A stretch of DNA of 64,000 bases. Source: Garcia nutans. Its lineage: Eukaryota; Streptophyta; Magnoliopsida; Malpighiales; Euphorbiaceae. Shown one piece after another: positions 47,600 to 59,439 of this stretch (positions within the stretch are counted from its first letter, which is position 1; the number at the start of each line of letters is the position of its first letter). The notes beneath the pieces were generated by a model, which saw nothing but the letters and a program-made list of their open reading frames with translations, had not been told where the DNA came from and did no database searches. The DNA is taken from the NCBI GenBank assembly GCA_947685225.1, contig CANTUV010000022.1, forward strand, positions 8,350,501 through 8,414,500, written 5' to 3'. Both the position numbers and the translations under genes were made by a program.

Positions 47600-48880
47600 G
47601 ATCGGTTTTGTTGTCATCACAAAATTGAGCCTTTAGAGCAATTGTCCTTGCAAAAGGTTCCTGAAAAGTTGAAACGTTTTTCAGAAAAATTCATAACTAG
47701 AACAATTATCCTATGAATTTCCTGAGCAACTCCCAATTGAACCACAAGTATCCTGGTTGTGATCAATTTGTCCCATCTAAATTTGGTTGTAACCTTCATC
47801 ATGAAACCTACAATCAAAATTTATAAAGAAAAAAGAAAAATCAATCTTTCCCAATTGGACCTTCCATATCTTGGCCATGATAATTTATCCCGTCTAAATT
47901 TTCATTGTACCATCCATTACAATCCTTACTACCTAAAATTCATAAAATTTCTCTAAATCACTTCTCAGTCGGACCAACCCTGTCTCAGTTGGATCATTTT
48001 GTCCTTTTCACTATCTTGGTCCCACTAGCCGCCGTGATATCTATTCCCAAACTTTGAACATTTGATCCAACCCTATTTTGGTCAAACCATCCCTAGTCCG
48101 ATTGTGCCAACTTTATTCAAGTCATGTCCTTGCCTGTGAAATTTACTGGGGATAGCATAATCCATTAAAAAAAAAGAGAGAGTATAGAATTTTTTGCAAT
48201 TTATAATCACTTATTGAAAGTAGCTTCTAATTTCTCCCTTTTTCCATTGGTATTCTTACCTAACATTCTTGTGGTTGAAAATTTGTGATTAGTTTGATTA
48301 TAAACAACTAGTCTTAGCAAGGGTTTGAGTGGTAAAAGGAATGATTGTGAGTTCATAAAGAGAAAAGTTGAAAATTTAAATGAAAATACGAATGCCCTTA
48401 AGTGAACATTACACTTGAGCGAAATACATGAGAGAGTAAAGTGAAGAATCTTATTTTTATTTCAATAATCTTTAAATGCACAAGGTGATTTAGATACTTT
48501 CCAGGTCATATTGTTATTTTTACATTCCATGGAGAGAAAATTAGATAAAATGATTAGAATTTTGTATAAGATTGAAAATTCTATGGCAGGGAATAGTTCA
48601 ACTAATATTTCTACTCAGAATGATAATCGATTTCCAAAAAGAACTCATGTAGAACATGAGAAGGTAGAAATACCTAGGCTCCCAATGGAGGAGTCAAATT
48701 TGAACATGAGGGAAGAGAAGAGCTCATTTATGAAGAGAAAATTACCCAAGGTAATGGCATTTCTTCATCAGAAGATCCTAATATTATTCCTTTGCTATTT
48801 TTAACGGTGGAAGCCAATTTCCACCCTGTACATAATTCATTACCTAAAGCGTTCTCATGTAAGTTTTAGAAGGAGGAAAA
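47600..48880 (+). pseudogene. Leader and gag-like remnant of the truncated element
   Basis: Follows the primer-binding site on the same strand. It contains a degenerate ~115-bp repeat (47730-48080) and an open stretch at 48511-48804 coding a basic/acidic helical segment (MERKLDKMIRILYKIENSM), which could be part of a gag coiled coil. No protease, RT or integrase follows, so the element is truncated. The gag assignment rests mainly on position. Confidence 0.35.
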
Positions 48881-49176
48881 GATGTAATTGAAACAAAATG
48901 TGCATGTAGTCATATTTATAAAGTTAAATTAGAGTGATTTGAATTTGACTCCATTATTTAATCAAATTTTAAGCATATTAATCTTACAAAATATTTGGCT
49001 CAATAGTAAATTTGAATAAAATTTTAAGCAAAATTAGTTTTGACTCCATAATTTTATAGGAACATGAAAATTCTCATAGAGAATTTTTGTTGCTACTAAT
49101 CTGGCACCATTTTATTTGACTTATTTATTATAATAAACATATTCGGGGAATATATGAAAAATTAGAAAAAAAAAAT
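48881..49176. other. Unassigned DNA
   Basis: AT-rich; nothing recognised. Confidence 0.4.
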
Positions 49177-51252
49177 TGTAATAAACTAACATAACTTCTT
49201 TTTTTTTTTAATTGTGTGAAATAGAAATAAGACTTTTATTTTGAGACGAAAAGTGTATTGTCTTAACTTTACAATCTTCTGAAGGAGAAGGAATTGAGAA
49301 GCTCACTAACTCTACTCCACAAAACCTAAAACTACAGATGATCTAGTAAGCCATGACCTCAATGAGAATATAGTAACAAATGTAAGTGTGATGAATACAT
49401 AAATATAATGGCAGCAAATAAATATAAGCATAATGGAAATAAATATTATAATATAATCAATAGTCATAATATTACAACTTAAAATGGAACTAAAATAAGA
49501 TATTTTTATAGGAATGTATTAAGAGCATAAGACATCAATTCAAAGATTATAATGATACAATGAATAATAAGCATAGATTAAAGTCAGTGAAACACAAAGC
49601 CATGATATAACAAATATTAGATAGGCATTAAGCCTTAAATATAGGCAGACCCTTTCATACAAATCTCTTTGTACACATAACCTAGTGGTAAACCCTTACA
49701 AGGGTTAAACTCTATCAAAATGAATTTGAATGAACTTAAGGGAATTATCAGTAATAGATAAAGACACGACATTATCCATCAATAAAAGGTATATAAAGAT
49801 AGTAGGATAATAAAATTTATTAAGGGTTCATGAATGGATGGTTCAATGAAATTGACACAAAGGAATCAAATGATCATATCCTCAATTATTTGCATAAATA
49901 TCACAAGAATGATAAGAATGATTCAATGAGATGTTTTTTATAAAATCATAAAAAGCTAATATGTTGTGAATGCACGTCCAACACTATAATTCACCTTAAA
50001 CTCTAAAATACTTACTCACTTAGGTTCTTTGCTTCAGATGGCTCTTTTTCAACTTCTTTACCTACATTATGATCATTAACATTTATGTTTAACCATTGGT
50101 TTTAGGTCCCACAACAAAGGAAAAATCAAATAACTTGAAAAGGCCATCATACAAAAAATTTACATATGCTACACTAAGGTTATAGTCGTGACTCAACTAA
50201 AGACTATAGGGTTGGAGACACAATGAGATTTGCAATTACTATCACAATTGAGACTTAGGGAGTACAATAAAAAACTTTTAATGATTCTATGAGTCCAACC
50301 TACTACATCATTCATTTTGAATCTAAGTTTATGGCCTACAAATCCAAATCTCATAAATATTTCCACATCCATAGGAATTTAACATCCTTAACTTATTTCA
50401 TAACAACTTTACATAATTATCATAAAACCATAGTTTTATCTGCATTCATGTAATCCAAGGTGGGTTTTATGATACAAACTCATATTTAATTTGGAATCCA
50501 AGCTAGATTTAAACATATTTTGCACTAAGGGTCTTTATTCTCATATTTTAACTTGTATATAACATTGATTCCTTCATATACTCAAGTAAATTTTAATTCT
50601 ATCTTCTTTCACATAAGTGAAGCAAGGTTATGTAGGTTTAAGTTCATGTTCAATAGGATTTTAATTAAAAGGAGGCATTATAAACTCAATTTTAGTTTTT
50701 AGTCTCACATGCAACCACAATTCAAGTTATAAAATTATAGTACCTTGGTTGATACTAGCTTTTAGCTCCTTAGACTCAACTCTAGTTTTAACTAATTCTT
50801 TATCTTCTTTAGCTCTTTCTTACTTCAAGCTTGATGAAAGAAGGTCACAAGAATTATCACTTAAAGATGGGTTTCATGGTACAATGTATAAAGAAGAAAA
50901 GAAAATGATGATGATGATAATGATGATACAAAAGGAAGAGGTAGAGGATTTACATTTTCTCTTAATCTCCTCCTTCATGTAGCATGTGGTTGCCTTTAAG
51001 TTGGTTTTGTCAAACTTTGATAAAATTCTCTTTTGGTCCTTAAATTCTTAATTAATCTCACTTATAACCTCTCTTCTTTTACATTAAGTTCAATAAATTC
51101 TTTCAGAATTCTTACTTTTATCCACACATTTATATGTTTCATTTTAGTTTAGCCCATAAAATCACATTATAGTTCTTATATATAACGATCCTTAAACATA
51201 ATAATAATTAGACTTGCACTCCCTTTAAACATATGAAAAAGGTGGCATTACA
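49177..51252 (-). mobile_element. Probable gypsy-type solo LTR, left border uncertain
   Basis: The right end AAAAAGGTGGCATTACA is a typical gypsy LTR terminus (minus strand TGTAATGCCACC). The interior follows the layout of the minus-strand solo LTR at 9058-11266, with 'agctcac...agtaagcc' near the left and a Lys/Arg-codon-like AAGAAG patch near 50890. The left end is placed at TGTAATAAAC, but no matching duplication was found. Confidence 0.5.
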
Positions 51253-51847
51253 TATATGTTATAAGCTTAGACCATATAGTTCTTGAAAAACATAAAACAA
51301 CATCCAAGTTCACTTAAGTTTAAAAGAAGGATTAAAGGGACTAAAATAATCATAGGTATGTGAACTCTTGTTCCAACCATTTGATTGCCTACCAAGCCTT
51401 TTGCATATGGTGCTTATTCTCTAGTATAGGCTATAAGATATGTCTTTGGAGTTTTTTTCCCTTGGAACTATTTTGTCTATGGTTGTACAAGCATGTTAGT
51501 GTAATAATGACTCATATTGATTAGAATTCTTAGCAAACTTAAGGCTCCTTTCTTTGTTGTAGTATAAGATTACCGATGGGCTAGTTGAGAATGGTAGTTG
51601 CCTCACTAGAGTTAAGAGATTATGTAGGGACTAAATACTTTAGAAGAGTTTTCATATCCATTATCACCTTCTCTAAAGTACCAAGATGATCATCCATGCT
51701 TTTTCCAATGTTTGGGAAATCACAGGCTCAACATGAACTGTGACCTTTTTCAAGTTGTTCAAGTGTGTAAGGTATAAATCTAAGCACTCTATTGCTACCA
51801 TTTTCTATGCATCTTGAGATGAAAGTCTTTGCAACTTCCTTATCTTT
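51253..51847. other. Unassigned DNA between two LTRs
   Basis: No gene or bounded element recognised. This is the target DNA of the following solo LTR. Confidence 0.4.
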
Positions 51848-53652
51848 TATCACACCCTGCTTCTAGAGATGTGATGCCCCTAAGGTCCAAGCAGACTTAA
51901 GGCCGCCAAGTACCTTGAATAACCTAACATTGTTTATCTCTAACTATGCTTTCTACCTTTGATTGAACTTATATCAATTATATTGTCAATTTTATTTCTG
52001 TCCTTTTTAATAGCTAGTAATGCACATTTTTTTATCCATATCATTATTTGATATGCTATTATACTTACCTAAAAATTCACACTTTTATATTGTAACCATT
52101 TAAGCTTCATTTTGCTACAAGGAAAATTGCATGGCATTACAAGTTATAATTTCATATTGATGGCATGCAATGCCTTGTTGCTCTTTTCTTTTATCTTTTC
52201 TTGTGGGCATTAGAGCCATAACTTCTTCCTTGTTATCATTTTTTACATATTTATTCAGAACAATAACTTCTTCCCTTTCAATACTCTTTACTCTCCATAT
52301 GCACATAGATTTTTCTCATCCATCAATACTACTTAGGTATGATTTGGTGAGTATCAATAATAACAACATGGTTATTGTGCAATGGCTCTCATAAAAAACA
52401 TCAATAAACATAACACTATAAGCTAGTTCAATACAAGTTCATGGCAATAAGCAACAAGTATAAGAAACAACAATGAATTAAGAAAACAAGATAGGTTAGA
52501 GTCAATGAAAACTATATATATCACATTTAGTCTCTAACTATTTGTTACTATTCTTACTCTTCAAAAGACTCTTTAAGCTTCCTTTTACCTATAATGCATG
52601 TTTACATATGCATATACCTCGAGTTAATCAAGTTTTAGCTATTGAAAGCTAAGTATATTTTCTACTCTATTCTCCTTATCAATCATGCCCACAACCTAGG
52701 GTTACGCTTGCTACTTAATTGGGTGAAAGATGACTAAGAGTTTCAGTGAGGTTTATGTTTAAGCTAGTGGTCACTTCTCTAGGATGTAGTCAGGACATCA
52801 AATAGTAATCACAATTTAATTAAATAGGGACAAAAGTAATGTTTGTGTCCCACCCTAGTGGGCGCGGCATAGATGAATTATAAGACCTTAGATTACTCTT
52901 CTACTCAATTTTGTTTTTACTCCCTTCCATGCATCACACTCCTATAGTTCATGTTTCCAACTCTTTTAGCTCATCTATTTTTAGTTCTTCCTTAATTGAT
53001 TCATACTTATGCTCAACTAAAAATTTATTTTCAATTACCATGCATTAATTTAGTTTCTAAGCTCACAAATTAATTCATTAATTCTTATTGGCTACTAATT
53101 TAGTTCACAAGTTCATTTTATCTATTAATTTACTATATAGTTATAACAAAATTTCACCAATTAACTCTACAATATACCCATCTTAAACTACCTCTCATTC
53201 AACTTATATCAACATCCATACCAATTAAGTTTGACATCTTACCTTGAACTTCCTTCTCTATGCTCAATCTCTATTAAACTCCAAATCCACTAGATTAATC
53301 TTAAATGGAAAATTACTAATTAATGCTTTATCTTTTGTTTATTAAGGTTTCTATTCACTAATCTTATTTTAATTTCACAACTACATCCTTTCTTATCCTA
53401 TTTTCACTCATAATATTTTTTTTTCTTTTCATCCTAATCCTTTAGTCCCTCAACTCTTGCCTAATCTTATTTTAATCATCCTTACTTTGCTCCTTCAATT
53501 AAGTTCTTATTTCAAATCTTACTAATCCTACTTGTATCTCACTACTCCAATTACTTCTTCAATTTAATCTATAGGATATATTTTATGGTTTTAGTTTTCC
53601 CAATTACTTGATTGTCACCATTCTGACAACTTCAAAATTGTAGGATATTACA
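51848..53652 (-). mobile_element. Gypsy-type solo LTR with TCTTT duplication
   Basis: Starts TATCACACCCTGC (TG changed to TA) and ends AGGATATTACA, with TCTTT at 51843-51847 and 53653-53657. It includes 'cccaccctagtgggcgcggc' near 52849, a palindromic GC-rich word like those in the LTR at 9058. No internal region. Confidence 0.85.
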
Positions 53653-53659
53653 TCTTTAC

Positions 53660-54240
53660 TATTTTTTTGGCACTGCATGATAGGTTTTCCACCAAACATG
53701 CCAAAATTATATTAGCATATAATTTTATAGTCTAGTTGGGTTGTGTGTCTTGATAAGAGTGGAAGGATTGTATAAGTTTTCCTATTAGGCATGTCGAAAT
53801 TATATTATTAAATTTTTAGCTAAGGACATGGGGTTGTATTTTTTAACAACAATAAAAAAATTGTAGAGGTTGTCACAACAAGAGTTCCAAAATTATATTA
53901 TGACCTTTTTTTGTTAAAATAAAATTGAGCATGCCATAACTCTTTAAGGTCTCTCTTGTATTTTAACTTTTATTTTATGATTATGCAAGTGATTAAGGAA
54001 CCTTATATTTTAATATTAATTTAGATAACTAGATATATATTCTTCAATTATCACAAATGAGCCAAACACTTATAATAATTGAACTGATTTTTTTTAAATA
54101 TTAATATGAATATGGGTACATTACGTACAAAGAGAAACATAAAGTAAATAACAAAGGTTTTAAAAAGCTTAGAAATTTTAGATAAAAAAATCAGAGAGAG
54201 TTCTAATTTATTGTTTGCTTAATAGTCTTGTGATTTGATT
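53660..54240. repeat. Dispersed repeat S2 with ~92-bp internal repeats
   Basis: Copy of S1. Internal units at about 53683, 53776 and 53868 each contain 'catg.c.aaattatatta' or close variants. It carries the unoccupied equivalent of the Pack-MULE B insertion site near 53914 ('gacctttttttgtt'). Confidence 0.6.
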
Positions 54241-54260
54241 TTTAATTGGCTAGTTCCTTT

Positions 54261-54264
54261 TGCC

Positions 54265-54337
<73 letters not shown>

Positions 54338-54989
54338 TGAAGGAGGATCATAATTATATGAGAATATTAAGGTCATAATATACACATATTGGTTTATTAG
54401 GTACTATCATAATTAAAATATCTAACACTAGATACTTAGATAATAGTCACTTATCTTATATTAACCAATATTTTTTTTTAATCTCAAATCCATGTGTGAT
54501 TATCTTAATACTCCCATCAAGTGACAATGAGAAATATACATTCAATTGTCACTTAGATTCGATACTTAGCTTGCTGGTGCTGGACATCCAGCTCGAGAAA
54601 CTAGGAAAGAAATTCAAACACTTTCTTTGAAATACTAGACCGGCTAAGACTGAGCATCCAACTCAAGAAACTTAGAAAGAAATGTAACTGTTGGGATTAG
54701 ATATCCAACACAAATTTGCTTTGATACCGCATTAAAATTTTTTTTTATCACTATTCTTTTGAATTGAGGGATATTGATAATTATATGAGAGTATTAAGAT
54801 CAATATGTGTATATTATGACCTTATTAGTGCTATCATAATTAAAATGTCAAGTATTAAATACTTAAATAATATATTAGTGCTATCATAATTAAAATGTCA
54901 AGTATTAAATACTTAAATAATATATTCCCTCACCATATATTAACCCATATATTTTTTTCATCCCAAACCCATGTTGAATTACCTTAATA
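54261..54989 (-). mobile_element. TRIM-like miniature LTR retrotransposon
   Basis: Direct repeats at about 54261-54510 and 54729-54989 share 'ataattatatgag', 'gctatcataattaaaat'-like words and 'cttaata' ends. The ~220-bp interior has a primer-binding site on the minus strand (GGTATCAAAGC, 54718-54728) next to the right repeat, and a purine tract (GATGGGAG) next to the left one. No coding capacity. A (TTA)n tract lies in the left repeat and a ~50-bp duplication (54829-54930) in the right one. Confidence 0.7.
54266..54334. repeat. (TTA)n microsatellite
   Basis: About 22 uninterrupted units. Confidence 0.95.
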
Positions 54990-55799
54990 TTAAAGGCTTT
55001 GTATATTTATAGTAGTTGGTAAGTACTTAAACTCCATAATTTAAACTTCACATTCTCTACTAGATGATGATTCCATGCTTAATTCATATAATTTAATTTC
55101 AAATATCATGATAATTAAGTCTCTCAATCTCCTAGCCTTGAGTCTCAAGTTCTAGCTTTCAAGTCTTCAACCCATATTTCTTCCTTAATCTTGGGTATTT
55201 TATAGCTTGAGTATGGAGAAATGCAAATACAAGCCAAGAATGGAGAAATACAATATGCCTTAAACCAACAGGCACAAACAAAAACTAGAAACACTTGAAG
55301 ATATGTTATAGACAACAAAAACTTAAACCAGAGGACTTTAAACCTCATACAAATAATGACCATCAGAAGAATTTCACTAAGCCTTACTAAGAAAATAAGA
55401 ACAAGAACCTTATAAAGGCACTTAAACAAGAGCACAAAGACATGATTGAGATAAAAAGAATCTTCCATCCGTATATCTCGTATCTCCTCAGATTTTAACA
55501 CCTTAATAATTGGGGGAATAAAATGACTAGCCATCCTCAATAGGGACCTTTAAAAAAGTACGATGGGTTAAACATTGATACTAAGCTACACAAAAAAGCA
55601 TACCAACATCACCATCAAACCACCTTCCTCGTATGAGTACCAAGGAAGAGACACATAGGGAGATAAAGAAAACCAAGATCTATAGAATCTATCATAGATA
55701 GATTGTCTTGCTTGATAGGTATCGAAGCCACAAAAAATAATTTCCTATTCCTAGATAAAATAAATTGAGATAGTGGTGAATAGGTTCGAACATCAAGGA
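54990..55799. other. Unassigned DNA with a 131-codon open frame
   Basis: A minus-strand open frame at 55145-55540 codes a hydrophobic, Leu/Val/Phe-rich sequence with no motif I recognise. No related sequence in the window supports it as a gene. Confidence 0.35.
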
Positions 55800-57352
55800 A
55801 TTGTTACTTATTAAAAATTCTTTTAGAACCAAGTAGAAATAATTAAAATAAGAAATTAAAAGAGGGGGGGGGGTTTGAAAGAAGTAAAAATTAAAAATTA
55901 AATTCAGAAAGTAATTTTAACTAACAAAATTAAAGACAAAGACAATAATTAAGAAAAATTCAATGAGAGAAGTCTTAGTTGAAGGAATAATCATAGCTCA
56001 ATTCTTGAATTAATCATAGATTCAAATATTATTATTTTTAATTATTCAATAAATTAGCTGTAGTATTAGACAAGCTCTCAATACTAATTATTCCTCAGAT
56101 TTTAAATTAATTAGGAAATGTTCTCTAATTGACTCTTGCCAATAACCTATCCTATTGGAATGTCCTTAGAATCTAATTATTGATAGTTTTAAGAACTAGA
56201 ATTATATGATTTTAACCAATAAATCCAACTTCAAGATTTATTTAATTAGATTATATAACCTCTTAGTATAACCTAGTTGTTACTTAAATCAAAATATTAA
56301 GAGTAATTATTGGTTCAAGAATTTTAAATAGCTATATATTATTTAACTAGTCAGGCAACGGGCCCTATTGATTAATTAGAAAAACAACGATGATATTAAG
56401 CCACCGAGAATTATATAAACACTGAATATTAAAGAAGAAAAAAGATAAAATTATTTAGATTCACAATTTGCGAATATGAATTTCAATTACACTTCAACCA
56501 AGTAAAGATTTAGTTGCTCATGCTTGAAGAAAACTCTTGTATTTTGCAAAATTGTAGTAGATAAAACATTCTAAAGATGTCCAAGGTTGCTAGAAAATTT
56601 CAGCTTATAAACTCCTTGTCAAATAAAAAGAAAATAATAATATCCTAAATCAAATTCCTACCTAATAGGGAGTACTCCTCAAATCCTGGCAAAATCGGAT
56701 ATCCAAGGATCAAAATATAGTAAGCGCCAGCTATCAACTTATTCCTTCCAAACATCAAGTGTGATGCTACCTTTGCCCAAGGGTTGTGCCTAAGGCTCAT
56801 ATCTGCCGCTTCTTGCAAATTTTCAACTTTTAATTCAACTTTTCTTCATTTAACTCTAAGCCTTCTTCTTGCAACATTTTCTATAAAAGCTTTTAGAAAT
56901 CAATAGAAGAACCAAACAATGAGCCTAATTTACCCATAAAATATGAAGAATATATGCTCATTATCAAATCTCCCCACAATTAAATCATACTTGCCTTCAA
57001 GTATTTCACAATTAAAAACTAGCATCTCCACATTTATCAATTAACAACTCAGCCTGCAATATTTAAATAACTCAAAGAGAATGACAATTCAATAACCAAG
57101 GACTCATAGAATAAGATTTTCGTTGTTTCAAAAATTTAGCAATCAAACTAACATATATTATAAATATAACATGCTATGACCCTTACCCAACTTTGATGGC
57201 AAGTTAATTACCAAGTGGAAAACTAGTTATACATAGGAGACTCATTTAACCTATTAAGGTTTAATTATAAAATGATTTAAAATTATGAACTAGCTCTTTA
57301 TTTACTTTTGAGCATCTTTTAATTGCTTGCCTAAAATATCACCAAACTTTTA
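55800..57352. repeat. Dispersed repeat T2, gypsy-like non-coding
   Basis: Related in motif order to 39390-40560. Contains a G homopolymer at 55863-55872 and 'tctccccacaattaaatcat' near 56971, a phrase common in reverse-oriented non-coding parts of plant gypsy elements. Borders unresolved. Confidence 0.35.
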
Positions 57353-59372
57353 TGAACGGAAATTTTCGCACCCACTCCAAGTGGAATGGCTCTTGCAATT
57401 TCGGCACTATTAGGCTCAGGGCCTTAAAGAATAAGAGCCTAAATCCGGAGAAAATGGAGTCACCACCCTGACGGACTGGGAAAGAAGAAAGGGGTGGATG
57501 ACTTCATTGCTAAGAAATCCCCAACCTCACATGGGGTTCAAAAAAGTTGGGTATACATAGGGAAGGTGAGAAGTGGCCGAGCATTCCCATAATGCCCGGT
57601 TCATTGGAACCGATCTCCTTTTTAGGTCTAAATATTATTAAATTCTTAAATATTATGATATCATCCATATTGCATGCAATAAAATAAAATATTATATTAT
57701 TAATTAAAACAAATCAATTAAAAGATGGGCACCATACAAGATGAAAATATGCCCTTACAAATGTCCAAATGTTCATACAAATAAATAAAATAGGACACTC
57801 ACCAATTGGTGGAAATATGTCATTTACAAAAATTCCAAAGTTCATAAAATAAATTAAATAACAAACTAAATAATACATCCATATACTGTGAAAACATGCC
57901 TTTTACATCAAAATCCAAATAAAAATTGCAATTCCATTCAACCATTCATAGCTAAATAAATAATCTAAACACATAGTTTAATCATCACAAAAATAATAAA
58001 TTAGAGTTTAATAAAAGGAATTAAAGTAAATCATAAAGAATTATAATCCACGAATAAATATTGACTCTATTGATGAGGGATAACATACGGTGATCCCGCT
58101 AGCCGGTTAGCAGGCGAGGGTCAAGGGGGCAGCTGCCCGGAAAGGTAAACGGTTTACATGATATGGTTTGTAGGGAAATTAAGGTTTCTATCTAAACTAG
58201 GGTTTAGTGTTTTAGGAAAGAAACTAGGGTTTAAGGTTTTAAAATTTAAAAACTAGCTTTAGGGTTTTAAAAAAACAAAGCTAGTGTTTTGGTTATTAAA
58301 ACAAGAATACTGTTTTTATTTTAAGAAAACCAAACTATTGTGACTATAATTATAAATTTTAGATCACTAGATATATGTAATTCAAATTAATACTGCATAA
58401 AATCGATGATTATTGCTACTATGATATAGAATCAATGTTATTGTTATATTGAAAATAAGTTAAGTACACTACCTTGGATAAAATAATTTACTAGATATCT
58501 TATAGAAGTACAGGAACAAAATAAAATCATGAAACAACACTGGATGAATTATTGTAAATTTGAAACAAACCAAATAAGAGATTGCAAACCTCTGTTGTTG
58601 GTTCCACCTATATTTTTATGTTGATCCAAACCTTATATTTGTAAATACAGTTAAATCTCGGTTGGACAGAATGAAGACAGTCATTCACTACCTTCTTGGT
58701 TTGATGGTTTGAAGTTCTGTGTCTCTGCTCACTTAACTGCTAAGGTTTAATGCTTTTCTGATTGATTGTTTTTCTTGCTTAATAGTTGCTCACTCTCCTC
58801 TCTCCCTCAATTGTCTTTTTTAAACTATAAGACAATATTAGGTTAAACTTCATAAACTAGTTTTAGTTTTCTCATTAAACACAATTTCTCTAAGGCATAT
58901 CGAATTAAAATAATTTAAATTCAAAGCAAAATCTGACCATATCAAACTAAAAATATCTTAATTCGTCATGGACTAGTGCTCATATCAAATTGGGCATGCC
59001 CCAATTCGATATGATATGGATGTCCATATCAAATTGGCCATCCCTCAGTTTGATATGGACATGTCCATATTGAACTGGGCAAGTCCCAGTTTGACATGGA
59101 TGCCCATATCGAATTGGACAGGCCAAATTCGACATGCATGATCCATTATTGAACTAAAATACTTTTCAGACTATTTTTAGGTTTAAAAACTCTATTTCAG
59201 ACCATTTTAAAGTTTTAAAAACTAAACCGAACTCATTTGGGCCTTTATAAAAATTGGACCAATCAAGATAAAGGCTTAAAATATATTTAAGCCATTAAGA
59301 ATGGACCGATAAGTACTTAGACCATCTTTAATTAGGACTGAATTAGATTAGGGCCAAAATCAAGGGTCTACA
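57353..59372 (-). repeat. Tat/Ogre-type 3' LTR
   Basis: Plus-strand borders TGAACGGAAATTTTCGCACC and GGGTCTACA; on the minus strand it starts TGTAGACCC just after the polypurine tract. The conserved blocks 'actccaagtggaatggctct' (57374) and 'gggtatacatagggaaggt' (57548) recur in this LTR type in plants. Confidence 0.75.
58981..59140. repeat. Four tandem palindromic units within the LTR
   Basis: Units begin at 58981, 59025, 59066 and 59105 (spacing 44, 41, 39). Each is an inverted repeat of the form catatcaaattggg...cccaattcgatatg, able to fold into a hairpin. Confidence 0.85.
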
Positions 59373-59373
59373 A

Positions 59374-59387
59374 TTTGCCCCCTTCTT
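59374..59387 (-). other. Polypurine tract of the Tat/Ogre element
   Basis: The minus strand reads AAGAAGGGGGCAAA immediately upstream of the LTR start TGTAGACCC. Confidence 0.85.
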
Positions 59388-59439
59388 GAACAATCTTGAA
59401 TTTATTTATAGAGTGAAAAGCAACATGAGATGGAGATAA

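Noticed and set aside
47759..47956. Small open frames on both strands at 47.6-47.95 kb
   Set aside because: They lie in degenerate repeats of a retrotransposon leader and show no family motif.
55145..55540. 131-codon minus-strand frame as a host gene
   Set aside because: Low-complexity hydrophobic composition, no motif, no supporting splice or promoter features. Left as unassigned.
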